DNA of 64,000 nt, taken from Anaeramoeba ignava (taxonomy: Eukaryota > Metamonada > Anaeramoebidae). A program made the translations under genes and the position numbers. Location: the NCBI GenBank assembly GCA_028826165.1, contig JAPDFW010000078.1, forward strand, positions 248,001 to 312,000, written 5' to 3'. The notes under the pieces are model-generated. The model was given only the letters and a program-made list of their open reading frames with translations. It searched no databases and was not told where the DNA came from. The stretch's first letter is position 1. Every line of letters starts with the position of its first letter. This document shows, piece after piece, positions 50,400 through 63,269 of the stretch.

Positions 50400-53300
50400 A
50401 ATTTTTTTTAAATTTTTTTAAATATTTTTATAAATTTATTTTTATAAATATTTTCCTTAATTCCACTTTTTTATTTTATTTTATTTTTTTAAATAATTTT
50501 TTTAATTATTTTTTTATAAATTTGTTAATAAATTTGTTAATAAATTTATTTTCAAAAATGTTTATAAATTTGTTAATAAATTTGTTTATAAATTTGCTTA
50601 TAAATTTGTTTATAAATTTGTTTATAAATTTGTTTATAAATTTGTTTATAAAATTGTTTATAAAATTGTTTATAGAATTGTTTATAAATTTGTTAATAAA
50701 TTTGTTAATAAATTTGATTTCAAAAATGTTTATAAAATTGTTTATAAATTTATTTTCAAAAATGTTTTTAAATATTTTCCTTAATTCCACTTTTTTATTT
50801 TATTTTATTTTTTTAATTAAAATTGTTTATAAAATTGTTTATAAATTTGTTAATAAATTTGTTAATAAATTTGTTAATAAATTTGTTAATAAATTTGTTT
50901 ATAAATTTGTTTATAAATTTTTTAATTAAATTTGTTTATAAAATTGTTAATAAATTTGTTAATAAATTTGTTTCAAAAATGTTTATAAATATTTTCCTTA
51001 ATTCCACTTTTTTATTTTGTTTTATTTTGTTTATAAATTTGTTTATAAATTTGTTTATAAAATTGTTTATAAAATTGTTTATAAATTTGTTAATAAATTT
51101 GTTTATAAATTTGTTTATAAATTTGTTAATAAATTTGTTTCAAAAATGTTTTAAATATTTTCCTTAATTCCACTTTTTTATTTTGTTTTATTTTTTTAAT
51201 TAAAATTGTTTATAAATTTGTTAATAAATTTGTTAATAAATTTGTTTATAAATTTGTTAATAGATTTGTTTATAAAATTGTTAATAGATTTGTTTATAAA
51301 TTTGTTAATAAATATGTTAATAAATTTGTTAATAAATTTGTTTATAAATTTGTTTATAAAATTGTTAATAAAATTGTTTATAAATTTGTTAATAAATTTG
51401 TTAATAAATTTGTTTATAAATTTGTTTATAAATTTGTTAATAAAATTGTTAATAAATTTGCTTATAAATTTGTTTCAAATTTGTTTATAAATATTTTCCT
51501 TAATTCCACTTTTTTATTTTGTTTTATTTTTTTTAATTAAAATTGTTAATAAATTTGTTTATAAATTTGTTTATAAAATTGTTTATAAATTTGTTTATAA
51601 ATTTGTTTATAAATTTGTTAATAAATTTGTTAATAAATTTGTTTATAAATTTGTTTATAGATTTGTTTATAAATTTGTTAATAAAATTGTTTATAAATTT
51701 GTTAATAAAATTGTTTATAAATTTTTTTAAATAAATTTGTTAATAAATTTGTTAATAAATTTGTTTATAAATTTGTTAATAAATTTGTTTATAAAATTGT
51801 TTATAAATTTGTTTATAGATTTGTTAATAAATTTGTTTATAAATTTGTTTATAAATTTGTTTATAGATTTGTTAATAAATTTATTTTCAAAAATGTTAAT
51901 AAATATTTTCCTTAATTCCACTTTTTTATTTTGTTTTATTTTGTTAATAAATTTGTTAATAAAATTGTTAATAAATTTGCTTATAAAATTGTTTATAAAA
52001 TTGTTTATAAATTTGTTTCAAAAATGTTTATAAATATTTTCCTTAATTCCACTTTTTTATTTTGTTTATAAATTTGTTAATAAATTTGTTTATAAATTTG
52101 TTAATAAATTTGTTAATAAATTTGTTAATAAATTTGTTAATAAATTTGTTTATAAATTTGTTTATAAATTTGTTTATAAATTTGTTAATAAATTTGTTTA
52201 TAAATTTGTTAATAAATTTGTTAATAAATTTGTTTATAAATTTGTTTATAAATTTGTTTATAAATTTGTTAATAAATTTGTTTATAAAATTGTTTATAAA
52301 ATTGTTTATAAATTTGTTTATAAATTTGTTTATAAATTTGTTTATAAATTTGTTTATAAATTTGTTAATAAATTTGTTAATAAATTTGTTAATAAATTTG
52401 TTAATAAATTTGTTTATAAAATTGTTTATAAATTTGTTTATAAATTTGTTTATAAATTTGTTAATAAATTTGTTTATAAATTTGTTTATAAATTTGTTTA
52501 TAAATTTGTTTATAAATTTGTTTATAAAATTGTTTATAAAATTGTTTATAAAATTGTTTATAAAATTGTTTATAAAATTGTTAATAGATTTGTTTATAAA
52601 TTTGTTTATAAATTTGTTAATAAATTTATTTTCAAAAATGTTAATAAATATTTTCCTTAATTCCACTTTTTTATTTTGTTTATAAATTTGTTAATAAATT
52701 TGTTAATAAAATTGTTAATAAATTTGCTTATAAAATTGTTTATAGATTTGTTAATAAAATTGTTTCAAAAATGTTTATAAATATTTTCCTTAATTCCACT
52801 TTTTTATTTTGTTTTATTTTGTTTATAAATTTGTTAATAAAATTGTTTATAAATTTGTTTATAAATTTGTTTATAAATTTGTTTATAAATTTGTTTATAA
52901 ATTTGTTTATAAATTTGTTTATAAATTTGTTTATAAATTTGTTTATAAATTTGTTAATAAATTTGTTTATAAATTTGTTTATAAATTTGTTTATAGATTT
53001 GTTAATAAATTTATTTTCAAAAATGTTAATAAATATTTTCCTTAATTCCACTTTTTTATTTTGTTTTATTTTGTTAATAAATTTGTTAATAAAATTGTTA
53101 ATAAATTTGCTTATAAAATTGTTTATAAAATTGTTTATAAATTTGTTTCAAAAATGTTTATAAATATTTTCCTTAATTCCACTTTTTTATTTTGTTTATA
53201 AATTTGTTAATAAATTTGTTTATAAATTTGTTAATAAATTTGTTTATAAATTTGTTAATAAAATTGTTTCAAAAATGTTTATAAATTTGTTAATAAATTT

Positions 53301-53730
53301 GATTTCAAAAATGTTTATAAATATTTTCCTTAATTCCACTTTTTTATTTTGTTTTATTTTTTTAATTAAAATTATTTATAAATTTGTTTATAAATTTGAT
53401 TATAAAATTGTTAATAAATTTGTTAATAGATTTGTTTATAAATTTGTTTATAAATTTGTTTATAAAATTGTTTATAAATTTGTTTATAAAATTGTTTATA
53501 AAATTGTTAATAAATTTGTTTATAAATTTGTTAATAAATTTGTTAATAAATTTGTTTATAAATTTGTTTATAAAATTGTTTATAAATTTGTTTATAAAAT
53601 TGTTTATAAAATTGTTTATAAAATTGTTAATAGATTTGTTTATAAATTTGTTTATAAATTTGTTTATAAATTTATTTTCAAAAATGTTTATAAATATTTT
53701 CCTTAATTCCACTTTTTTATTTTTTTAATT
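50400..53730. repeat. Hierarchical 12-bp satellite with a recurring spacer cassette
   Basis: About 3.3 kb of 12-bp units, TTTGTTTATAAA and TTTGTTAATAAA. About 13 times the array is interrupted by a conserved cassette: a junction CAAAAATGTTTATAAATATT, then TTCCTTAATTCCAC, a T-rich run and TTTTGTTTTATTTT, sometimes with TTAATTAAAATTG. Examples lie near 50770, 50985, 51160, 51500, 51910, 52040, 52660, 52790, 53045, 53170, 53330 and 53705. The spacing is irregular, about 120-600 bp. The 12-bp period keeps frames open on both strands for up to 207 codons, but there is no other coding evidence. It sits between the NTMT1 and G3BP-like start codons. Confidence 0.9.
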
Positions 53731-53858
53731 AATTTTGTTTAAAAAAAGAAAAATTACGTAATTATTTTCCAAAATTATTAATTTAAATAAAAAAAATTTT
53801 TTTAAATTAATTTTTCCAAAATCATTTTTCTTCCACTTTCTAAAATTTTTTTGAATAA

Positions 53859-55253
53859 ATGAACGGTTTAGAAAATTATTTAGCCGAAGATATAGGGGCA
53901 TCATTTCTGCAGAATTTCTTTACAAAACTATCAGAAAAACCCGAAGAAATTCAATTATTTTACGAAGAGAATAGCAAGATAACAGTTGGAGAATCAGGAA
54001 AACCAAGCAAGACAATAAGCGAGAAAGTAAGAGATTTTTTAACTTTAAGAAAAACACAAACTAACAGAAGCAAAAAAAATAGGATCTAGGAACAATTTTC
54101 CCAGAAAATGAATACAAAAAGTTGTCAAACAAATATAATTGATGCTTCTTATCAAAAAATTGCTAATTCTTCTATCCTTATTCAGGTCATCGGAAAAACT
54201 AAAACTCTTAATATTCCTTCTTCTAATTTTTTGCGCACTTTTATTCTCGTATTCTCTAGTGACTCCCTCCTTATCTCAAATGATATTATTCGCTTCTTTT
54301 TTGATAATGAAAATATTTTTAATTCATTTCAAAATGTTTCTTTTGTTTCAAATCATAATTTAAATCAAAATCAAATTCAAATTCAAATTCAAAATGAAAA
54401 TGAAAATGAAAATGAAAATGAAAATGAAAATGAAAATGAAAATGATAATGAAAATGATAATGAAAATGAAAATGAAAATGAAAATGAAAATGAAAATGAA
54501 AATGAAAATGAATCAAAAAATGTAAATCATTTTCAATTTAATTTTAATTTGAATTTTATATTTAATTTTATATTTAATTTAATTATTTAATTTTATATTT
54601 AATTTTAATTCAAATTTAATTATTTAATTTAATTATTTAATTTAATATTGAATTTTATATATAATTTTATATTTAATTTTATATTTAATTTAATTGAAAT
54701 TTTATATTGAATTTTATATTTAATTTAATTATTTAATTTTATATTGAATTTTAATTCAAAAAAAAAAAAAAAGGAAAACCAAAGTTCAGATATTGATGAT
54801 TGGGGTGATTCTTCTGATACTGATACAGACGATCCTTCTTTTGAAGAACCAAATCCAAAAAAAAATCCAAAAAACGAAGAAAAAAATTTCCCAATAAAAA
54901 ATATAGAAAAAACAAAAAACCAATATTTTCAACAACAAAACCAAAAATCTTCGCACAAATGGAATTATAAAAAAAAAAACTTTTCCAACTTCTCAATGAA
55001 AAAAATTATAAAATTATTCACAATTTCACAATTTCCTCATACTTTCGAACAACACAATTTAATTGAAACTCTCCAAACAAAAAAAATATTTGATAACTTG
55101 AAAATTGAAGTTAAAAAAATGAATTTTGATAAAAATTTTGCTTTAGTTAGTTTTGAATCAAATTCTCCTTTTTCAATTCCTCCAAAAATTGATTGCGCAA
55201 ATTTTACTTTGATTTTAAAAGAAAACAGAAGAAGATCTCCAAGAATTAATTAA
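53859..55253 (+). CDS. G3BP-like NTF2-domain RNA-binding protein
   Basis: G3BP proteins nucleate stress granules and have NTF2, acidic, RRM and Gly/Arg parts. Exons are 53859-54026, 54090-54515 and 54774-55253, giving 357 aa with phase-0 joins. The NTF2 domain begins ASFLQNFFTKLSEKPEEIQLFY and TVGESGKPSKTISEK, and continues over the first intron with EQFSQKMNTKSCQTNIIDAS, ILIQVIGK, FLRTFILV and LLISNDIIRFFF. A long Asn-Glu dipeptide run follows, then an acidic IDDWGDSSDTDTDD region. The C-terminal segment (IIKLFTISQFPHTFEQHNLIETL, then FALVSFES) aligns loosely with an RRM but lacks clear RNP aromatic residues. There is little RGG; the tail ends NRRRSPRIN. The second intron is AT repeat. The NTF2 call is firm and the G3BP identity is likely. 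Confidence 0.78.
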
Positions 55254-55489
55254 GTTTTTAATTAAGTTTTGTTTTTTTTTTTTCAAAAATAATTTAGAAG
55301 AAAAAATTCCAAAAAAAAAAAGAAGAAAAAAAAAAAGGAGAACAAAATTATTTTTTTTCTTTCGTTTCTTTTTCAAAAAAAACAAAACAATCCAATTTCT
55401 AATAACAAAAATAAATGAAACTTTTTTTTTGCTTTTTTTTTGTTTTATTTGTTTTTTATTTCTTTTGGATTAGATTAAATTAAATTAAA

Positions 55490-58400
55490 TTATTTGATTT
55501 TAATATCATTATCAAATAAAACAGGTTCATCATCAGAAGTATTATCATTAGGAACTCTTCTTCTTGTTAAATCTTGTTTTTGGTCATTTTCTTGAGGTTT
55601 AATAACTTCAATTGTTTGTTCATCTTTTTGTGTTTCATTAATTTGAGATTGATAAAAATCTTTTTTATTTCGGTAATATTTTTTAATAAAGAAATATCCA
55701 ATAATTGCCAAAGGAATAGAGATTAAGTAATTAACCAAGAGAGAAACTTTACAATTTTTGATTAAAGTCTGTCAAGTATTTGGAAAAATTTTTTTTTCAA
55801 AAATGAGAAATTCAAGTTTAAGGAAATTTTTTTTTAAAAAAAAATGAAATAGTACAAGATAGGAAAGAAGGAAATGTGAAGCAAGTGATAAAGTTATTGC
55901 AAAAATGTATATAATTTTTTTGTTCTCTTTTTTGTTTTTGAGTGATTTAAAACTAATAAAAATTATAATTGTCCAAAGAATATTCAGAATTCCGAAATTG
56001 TGTGCAAGTAATGCATTTACTATGAATAAACTTATTTTTGGACATTCGCTTGTAAAAAGTGATCCAGGTCCTGTGCTATGTGTCATTACGCTTCCATACA
56101 TAACCAAAACATATGCGAATGAATATCCAACTCCGCATGCTTTATTTATAATTTTAATTATTTTATTTATTTTATTTTATTTATAATTTTAATTATTTTA
56201 TTTATGATTTTAATTATAATTTTATTTATAATTTAATTTATAATTTAATTTATAATTTAATTTATAATTTAATTTATAATTTAATTTATATTTATTTATT
56301 TATAATTTAATTTATAATTTAATTTATAATTTTATTTATAAATTTATTTATAATTTAATTTATAATTTAATTTATAATTTTATTTATAAATTTATTTATA
56401 ATTTTATTTATAAATTTATTTATAATTTTATTTATAAATTTATTTATAATTTTAATTATATTTTAATTTATAATTTTATTTATAATTTTATTTATAATTT
56501 TATTTATAATTTAATTTATAATTTTATTTATAATTTTATTTATAATTTAATTTATAATTTAATTTATAATTTAATTTATAATTTTATTTATAATTTAATT
56601 TATAATTTAATTTATAATTTAATTTATAATTTTATTTATAATTTAATTTATAATTTTATTTATAATTTAATTTATATTTTATTTATAATTTTATTTATAA
56701 TTTTATTTATAATTTTATTTATATTTTAATTTATAATTTTTATTTATAATTTTATTTATAATTTTAATTATTTTTATTTATGATTTTAATTTATAATTTT
56801 ATTTATTATTTTATTTATAATTTTATTTATAATTTTATTTATAATTTAATTTATAATTTTATTTATAATTTAATTTATAATTTAATTTATAATTTAATTT
56901 ATAATTTAATTTATAATCTTATTTATAATTTTATTTTATATTTTTATTTATAATTTTATTTATAATTTTATTTATAATTATATTTATAATTTTATTTATA
57001 ATTATATTTATAATTTTATTTATAATTATATTTATAATTTTTATTTATAATTATATTTATAATTTTATTTATAATTATATTTATAATTTTATTTATAATT
57101 TTATTTATAATTTTATTTATAATTTTATTTATAATTATTTTATAATTTTTATTTATATTTTATTTATAATTTTTATTTATAATTTTATTTATAATTTTAT
57201 TTATAATTTTATTTATAATTTTATTTATAATTTAATTTATAATTTTATTTATAATTTTATTTATAATTTTATTTATAATTTTATTTATAATTTTATTTAT
57301 AATTTTATTTATAATTTTATTTATAATTTTATTTATAATTTTATTTATAATTTTATTTATAATTTTATTTATAATTTTATTTATAATTTTATTTATAATT
57401 TTATTTATAATTTAATTTATAATTTTAATTTATAATTTTAATTTATAATTTAATTTATAATTTAATTTATAATTTTATTTATAATTTAATTTATAATTTT
57501 ATTTATAATTTTATTTATAATTTTATTTATAATTTTATTTATAATTTTATTTATAATTTTAATTATAATTTTATTTATAATTTTATTTATAATTTTATTT
57601 ATAATTTTATTTATAATTTTATTTATAATTTTATTTATAATTTTATTTATAATTTTATTTATATAATTTAATTTATAATTTTAATTTATAATTTTTATTT
57701 ATAATTTTATTTATAATTTTATTTATAATTTTATTTTATAATTTAATTTATAATTTATTTTATAATTTAATTTTATAATTTAATTTTATAATTTAATTTA
57801 TAATTTAATTTATAATTTTATTTATAATTTAATTTATAATTTTATTTATAATTTTATTTATAATTTTTATTTATAATTTTATTTATATTTTAATTTATAA
57901 TTTTTATTTATATTTTAATTTATAATTTAATTTATAATTTTATTTATAATTTTATTTATAATTTTTATTTATAATTTTATTTATAATTTTATTTATAATT
58001 TTATTTTATAATTTTATTTATAATTTTAATTTATAATTTAATTTATAATTTAATTTATAATTTTATTTATAATTTAATTTATAATTTTATTTATAATTTT
58101 ATTTATAATTTTATTTATATTTTATTTATAATTTTTATTTATAATTTAATTTATAATTTTATTTATAATTTAATTAATGATTTTTAATTTATAATTTTAT
58201 TTATAATTTTATTTATAATTTTATTTATAATTTTATTTATAATTTAATTTATAATTTTATTTATTATTTTATTTATAATTTTATTTAATTTATAATTTTA
58301 TTTATAAATTTATTTATTTTATTATAATTTTATTTTATAATTTAATTTATAATTTTAATTTATAATTTTAATTTATAATTTTATTTATAATTTTATTTAT

Positions 58401-59878
58401 AATTTTATTTATAATTTTATTTATAATTTTATTTATAATTTTATTTATAATTTTATTTATAATTTTATTTATAATTTTATTTATAATTTTATTTATAATT
58501 TTAATTTATAATTTTATTTATAATTTTAAATTTTATATTTAATTTATAATTTTATTTATAATTTTATTTATAATTTTATTTATAATTTAATTTATAATTT
58601 AATTTATAATTTAATTTATAATTTAATTTATAATTTTATTTATAATTTTATTTATAATTTTAATTTATAATTTAATTTATAATTTATTTATAATTTTATT
58701 TATAATTTTATTTTAATTTTATTTATAATTTTATTTATAATTTTATTTATAATTTTTATTTATAATTTTATTTTAATTTTAATTTTAATTTATTTTATAA
58801 TTTTATTTTTATTTATAATTTTATTTATAATTTTATTTATAATTTTATTTATAATTTTAATTTATAATTTTATTTATAATTTTATTTATAATTTTATTTA
58901 TAATTTTATTTATAATTTTAATTTATAATTTTAATTTATAATTTAATTTATAATTTTATTTATAATTTTTATTTATAATTTTATTTATAATTTTAATTTT
59001 TATAATTTTATAATTTAATTTATAATTTAATTTATAATTTTATTTATAATTTAATTTATAATTTTAATTTATAATTTAATTTATAATTTTATTTATAATT
59101 TTATTTATAATTTAATTTATAATTTAATTTATAATTTAATTTATATTTTATTTATAATTTTATTTATAATTTTATTTATAATTTTAATTTTATTTATAAT
59201 TTTATTTATATTTTATTTATAATTTAATTTATAATTTAATTTATAATTTTATTTATAATTTTATTTATAATTTTATTTATAATTTAATTTATAATTTTAT
59301 TTATAATTTAATTTATAATTTTATTTATAATTTAATTTATAATTTAATTTATAATTTTATTTATAATTTTATTTATAATTTAATTTATAATTTAATTTAT
59401 AATTTTATTTATAAATGCTTTAAAATTGAATAGAGCAATTAGCCTCCATAAATAAATTACCCAAACTTCCTTTCAAATAACTTTTTTCAGTTTCCAAAGT
59501 TTGTTTTGTTGCAAAACGATAAATATTAGCTTCTAATTTACTATTTTAGAAGAAAAAAAAACAAAACAAAACAAAATTAAATTAAAAATTTAAATTAAAA
59601 TTAAAAAAAAAAAGAAATTACATAAAAATTTTATATAAAAGTAAACGAACACCTTCTTGAGCAACAATACTTATTGCAATTGACCAAGCATTTTCATCTT
59701 GAAGCGGTTTTACTATTTTCCAAAGTATAGAAGCTATAAAAATTGAAAGAAGCCAAAAAAAAGCACCTGCTAACATTATAATTAATAATTTGGCTTCTTT
59801 GTAAATAACAAAAATAAACAATGCAATTATTGGTGAAAAAGCAACAAATAAACATCCAAAAAAAAGAACCAAAGTCAT
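55490..59878 (-). CDS. APH1: APH-1, scaffold subunit of gamma-secretase
   Basis: APH-1 stabilises the presenilin intramembrane protease complex. Four exons (59878-59622, 59540-59461, 56139-55856, 55768-55490) total 300 codons including stop, all in phase. The N-terminus is nearly diagnostic: LVLFFGCLFVAFSPIIALF, then LAGAFFWLLSIFIASILW. Exon 2 holds RFATKQTLETEKSYLKG. The following helix SLACGVGYSFAY aligns with the plant SLAGGLGHGVAH helix, and MTHSTGPGSLF and ALLAHNFGILNILW come next. ASHFLLSYL keeps one of the two conserved membrane histidines, while the other position is Asn. About 60 C-terminal residues are charged and lie outside the membrane. The third intron-exon step spans 3.3 kb of satellite. 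Its start faces the Rh gene. Confidence 0.93.
56144..59414. repeat. 3.3-kb TTTATAATTTTA satellite in APH-1 intron 2
   Basis: About 270 units near TTTATAATTTTA or TTTATAATTTAA, with local TTTATAATTATA variants. It is the longest intronic array in the window. The heptamer ATGCTTT flanks it directly on both sides (56137-56143 and 59415-59421), like a target-site duplication. The splice donor is at 59460 and the acceptor at 56140. Confidence 0.92.
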
Positions 59879-60226
59879 TGATTATTTAAAAAAAAAGAGG
59901 AATGAAGAAAAAAAAGAAGAAAAAAAATGAAAAAAAAAATGGAGAAAAAAATAAAATAAAAAGGAGAAAATAATTTTTTATAATTATTAATAATTTTTTT
60001 AAAATATTTACTAATTTAACGAAAAAAAAAGAAAAAAAAATAAAATAAAAATAAATAAACAAAAAATTTTTTTCTTTTTTTTTAATTTTTAAGAAATCAT
60101 TTTTTTTTCCAATTTCTTTTCCTCTTTTAAAAATTTCAATCAAAATATTTAAACAAACAAAAAAAGCAAAAAGAAATTAAATTACAAAAAAAAAAGAAAA
60201 AAAATTACAAACAAAAATAAATTAAA
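59879..60226. promoter_or_regulatory. Divergent promoter region between APH-1 and Rh genes
   Basis: A 348-bp gap with start codons pointing outward on both sides. It contains poly-A and poly-T runs and AAATAAAATAAA words and no recognised core element. Assigned by position only. Confidence 0.4.
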
Positions 60227-63094
60227 ATGGTTGAATTAAAGCATATTTTTTCACCTTTTGTCATTTTAACAATTGTTTTTGAAATTGTGATGATGATAAT
60301 ATATGGAACATGGATTGAATATGACACAGAATACACACCAGGAGAAACAGAAGATCCACAAGTAGCAAACACTTATAAATTTTATTCAGACGTTGCTGTC
60401 ATGATTTTAATTGGTTTTGGTTATTTGATGACTTTCTTGAAGAAATACGGTTATTCTGCTGCTGGTTTTACTTTCTTTATTTCTTGTCTTACTTTTCAAT
60501 GGGCTATCGTTACTAACGCTTTCTTCCACCAGGTTTATACTTCTTTCGGTAAATTCGCTATTGAAATTCCAAGTATTGTAGAAGGAATGTATGCTACTGC
60601 TGCTGTTCTTATTACTTTCGGGTATTTTTTCCTTTTCTTTTTTTTTTTGTTCTTTTTTTTCCTTTTTTATTTAATTTCAATTTTAATTTTAATTTAATTA
60701 TAATTTTAATTTTATTTATAATTTTAATTTTAATTTTAATTTTAATTTTATTTATATTTTAATTTTAATTTTAATTTCCAAAATGAATTTTAATTTTAAT
60801 TTTAATTTTAATTTTAATTTTAATTATAATTTTAATTTTAATTTTAATTTTAATTTAATTATAATTTTAATTTTAATTTTAATTATAATTTTAATTTTAA
60901 TTTCAATTTTAATTTTATTTATATTTTTAATATTAATTTTAATTTTCAAAATGAATTTTATTTATAATTATAATTTTAATTTTATTTATAATTTTAATTT
61001 TAAAATTTTTAATTTTAATTATAATTTTATTTTTTAATTTTAATTTTAATTTTAATTTTAATTTTTAATTTTTAATTTTAATTTTAATTTTAATTTTAAA
61101 AATTTGAATTTTGAGAATTTTAATTTTATTTATAATTATAATTTTAATTTTAATTTTAATTTTATTTATAATTTTAATTTTAATTTTAATTTTAATTTTA
61201 ATTTCAATTTTAATTTTCAAAATGAATTTTAATTTTAATTTTAATTTTAATTTTAATTATAATTTTAATTTCCAAAATGAATTTTAATTTAAATTTTCAA
61301 AATGAATTTTAATTTAAATTTTCAAAATGAATTTTAATTTCCAAAATGAATTTAAATTTTCAAAATGAATTTTAATTTCCAAAATGAATTTTAATTTCCA
61401 AAATGAATTTTAATTTCTATAGAGCTATATTAGGGAAAACAACACCACTTCAACTTATAATAGTAGCATTTTTCGAAATGATATTTTATTCACTCAATAT
61501 TTACGTGAACATTTACCAACTTAAAGCAATCGACGTTGGAGGATCTATGATTATTCATGCATTCGGAGCATTTTTTGGAATTTCACTAACTCGAGTTTTA
61601 ACATCAAAACTTCAGACAAAATCACATAATGATTCAGGCTCAGTTTACACTTCAGATATTTTCTCTTTGATAGGAACAATTTGGTTGTGGCTTTATTGGC
61701 CTAGTTTTAATGGTGCTTTGGCCATGCCTGGAGCTCAATTCAGAGCCTTCATGAATACTTTCTTATCTTTAACTGCCTCTGTTTTGACTACTTTCTTCGT
61801 GTCTCATATTTTGCGTGGTGGCAAATTTGATATGGTTGATATTCAAAATGCTACTTTGGCTGGTGGTGTTGCTGTTGGAACAACGTATGATTATTTTTAA
61901 AATATTTATAATAATATTTAAAATAATATTTAAAAACATGAAAAGATAATATTTATAATTATTTTTTATTAAAAAAAAAATTCTAACTTTTTTTATTCTT
62001 TTAGTGCTGATCTTTTTATTTATCCTGTTGGTGCTTTATCTTGTGGTGTTGCTGGTGGTTTAGTTTCTACTTTAGGTTTTGCTTATTTCGCACCAAAAAT
62101 TGAAAAATTCTTTGGAGTTCAAGATACTTGTGGAGTTCAATTGTAAAAAATATTCAAAAACATGAAAAGAAAATATTCAAAAACATTTAAAATAATATTT
62201 AAAATAATATTTAAAATAATATTTAAAATAATATTTAAAAATATTCAAAATAATATTTAAAATAATATTTAAAATAATATTTAAAATAATATTTAAAATA
62301 ATATTTAAAATAATATTTAAAATAATATTTAAAAAAATATTTATAAAAATATTTAAAATATTATTTATAATAATATTTAAAATAATATTTAAAATAATAT
62401 TTAAAATAATATTTAAAATAATATTCAAAAAATATTTAAAATAATATTTATAATAATATTTAAAAAAATATTTAAAATATTATTTATAATAATATTTAAA
62501 ATAATATTAAAATAATATCCAAAAAATATTTATAAAAATATTTATAAAAACATGAAAAGAAAATAATTAAAATAATATCCAAAATAATATCCAAAATAAT
62601 ATTTAAAATATTTATAAAAAAAATATTTATAAAAATTATATTTAAAATATTTATAAAAATAATATTTATAAAAATATTTATAAAAATATTTAAAATATTT
62701 ATAAAAATATTCAAAAAAAAAAAAAAGCCTTCACGGATGGCCTGGAATCGTTGGAGGTCTCGCAGGAGTAATCGCAACAAAAATTGCTAATGAACACCCA
62801 TCAAGATATTTAGCAGAAAGAAGTTTCCACGCATTCTTCCACAGAGGAGGAGATCAACCCGAAATTCAATTAGCAGCACTTGGAATAACACTCGGTATCG
62901 CAATCTTTGGTGGATTGTTTACTGGTTTCATTTTGAAATTAGGAACACAAAATGCTTTGAATCCATTTAATGACTCCGAATTTTGGGAAGTTCCTCAAGA
63001 ATTCGGTAAAGAACCTCAACAAGACTCTTTCCCTGATCCCTCTGATTCTAAATGGGTTGATTATAATCCTTCTGATGGTGAGCAAATGATTTAA
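60227..63094 (+). CDS. Rh-family ammonium/ammonia channel
   Basis: Rh glycoproteins conduct NH3/CO2 across membranes as trimers. Exons 60227-60621, 61423-61884, 62005-62142 and 62728-63094 give 453 aa with all junctions in phase 2. Family motifs run in order: VAVMILIGFGYLMTFLKKYG, FGAILGKTTPLQLIIVAFFE, DVGGSMIIHAFGAFFGISLTR, WLWLYWPSFNGAL, DIQNATLAGGVAVGTTAD, DTCGVQFLHGWPGIVGGLAG and a cytosolic tail FWEVPQEF. Both pore histidines are present (IIHAFGA and FLHGWPG). The exon 1 end ITFG joins AILG exactly as in human RhCG AFGAVLG. The YxTEYTPGETEDP loop after helix 1 lacks the long glycosylated loop of mammals. Introns 1 and 3 are repeat-filled; the second is short. This is Rh rather than AMT, by the NATLAGGVAVG and WPSFN motifs. 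Confidence 0.94.
60665..61420. repeat. TTTTAA array and CCAAAATGAATTTTAATTT repeat in Rh intron 1
   Basis: The first 600 bp are ATTTTA hexamers with ATTATA variants. The last 170 bp switch to 16-20-bp units built on TCCAAAATGAATTTTAATT that run up to the CTATAG acceptor. The donor is GTATTT (60622). Confidence 0.88.
62143..62727. repeat. AAAATAATATTT satellite in Rh intron 3
   Basis: Units near AAAATAATATTT and AAAAATATTTAT, with two copies of ACATGAAAAGAAAATA (about 62160 and 62550). The array lies between donor GTAAAA (62143) and an acceptor after A14 (62727). A related ACATGAAAAGATAATATTT also occurs in intron 2 (about 61936), so part of the array may derive from intron 2. Confidence 0.85.
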
Positions 63095-63269
63095 TTTCTA
63101 TCTTTTACATTTATTTTCCAAGTTTAATCTTAATCCACTTTTTTTTTTTTTTTTACTTTCTTTTTTTTACTTTTGAACTTCTTTTTTTCTCTTTTTTTTT
63201 GTCTTTCTTTTTGAATTCTCAAAAAAAAAAATTAATTCAATTTTTTTAATTCAATTTTTTTTAATTTTT

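Noticed and set aside
50522-53728. Open frames of up to 207 codons on both strands (Asn-Lys-Phe-Ile and Ile-Asn-Leu-Phe repeats)
   Set aside because: The 12-bp satellite period keeps frames open on both strands equally; nothing separates coding from non-coding.
59422-59458. APH-1 exon 2 extended through MEANCSIQF
   Set aside because: The extension has no GT donor at its end, whereas the earlier GTAATT donor joins to SLACGVGYSFAY, which aligns well with plant APH-1.
60783-61037. Plus-strand frame of Asn-Phe repeats in Rh intron 1
   Set aside because: It is a product of the TTTTAA array inside an intron that splices in phase without it.
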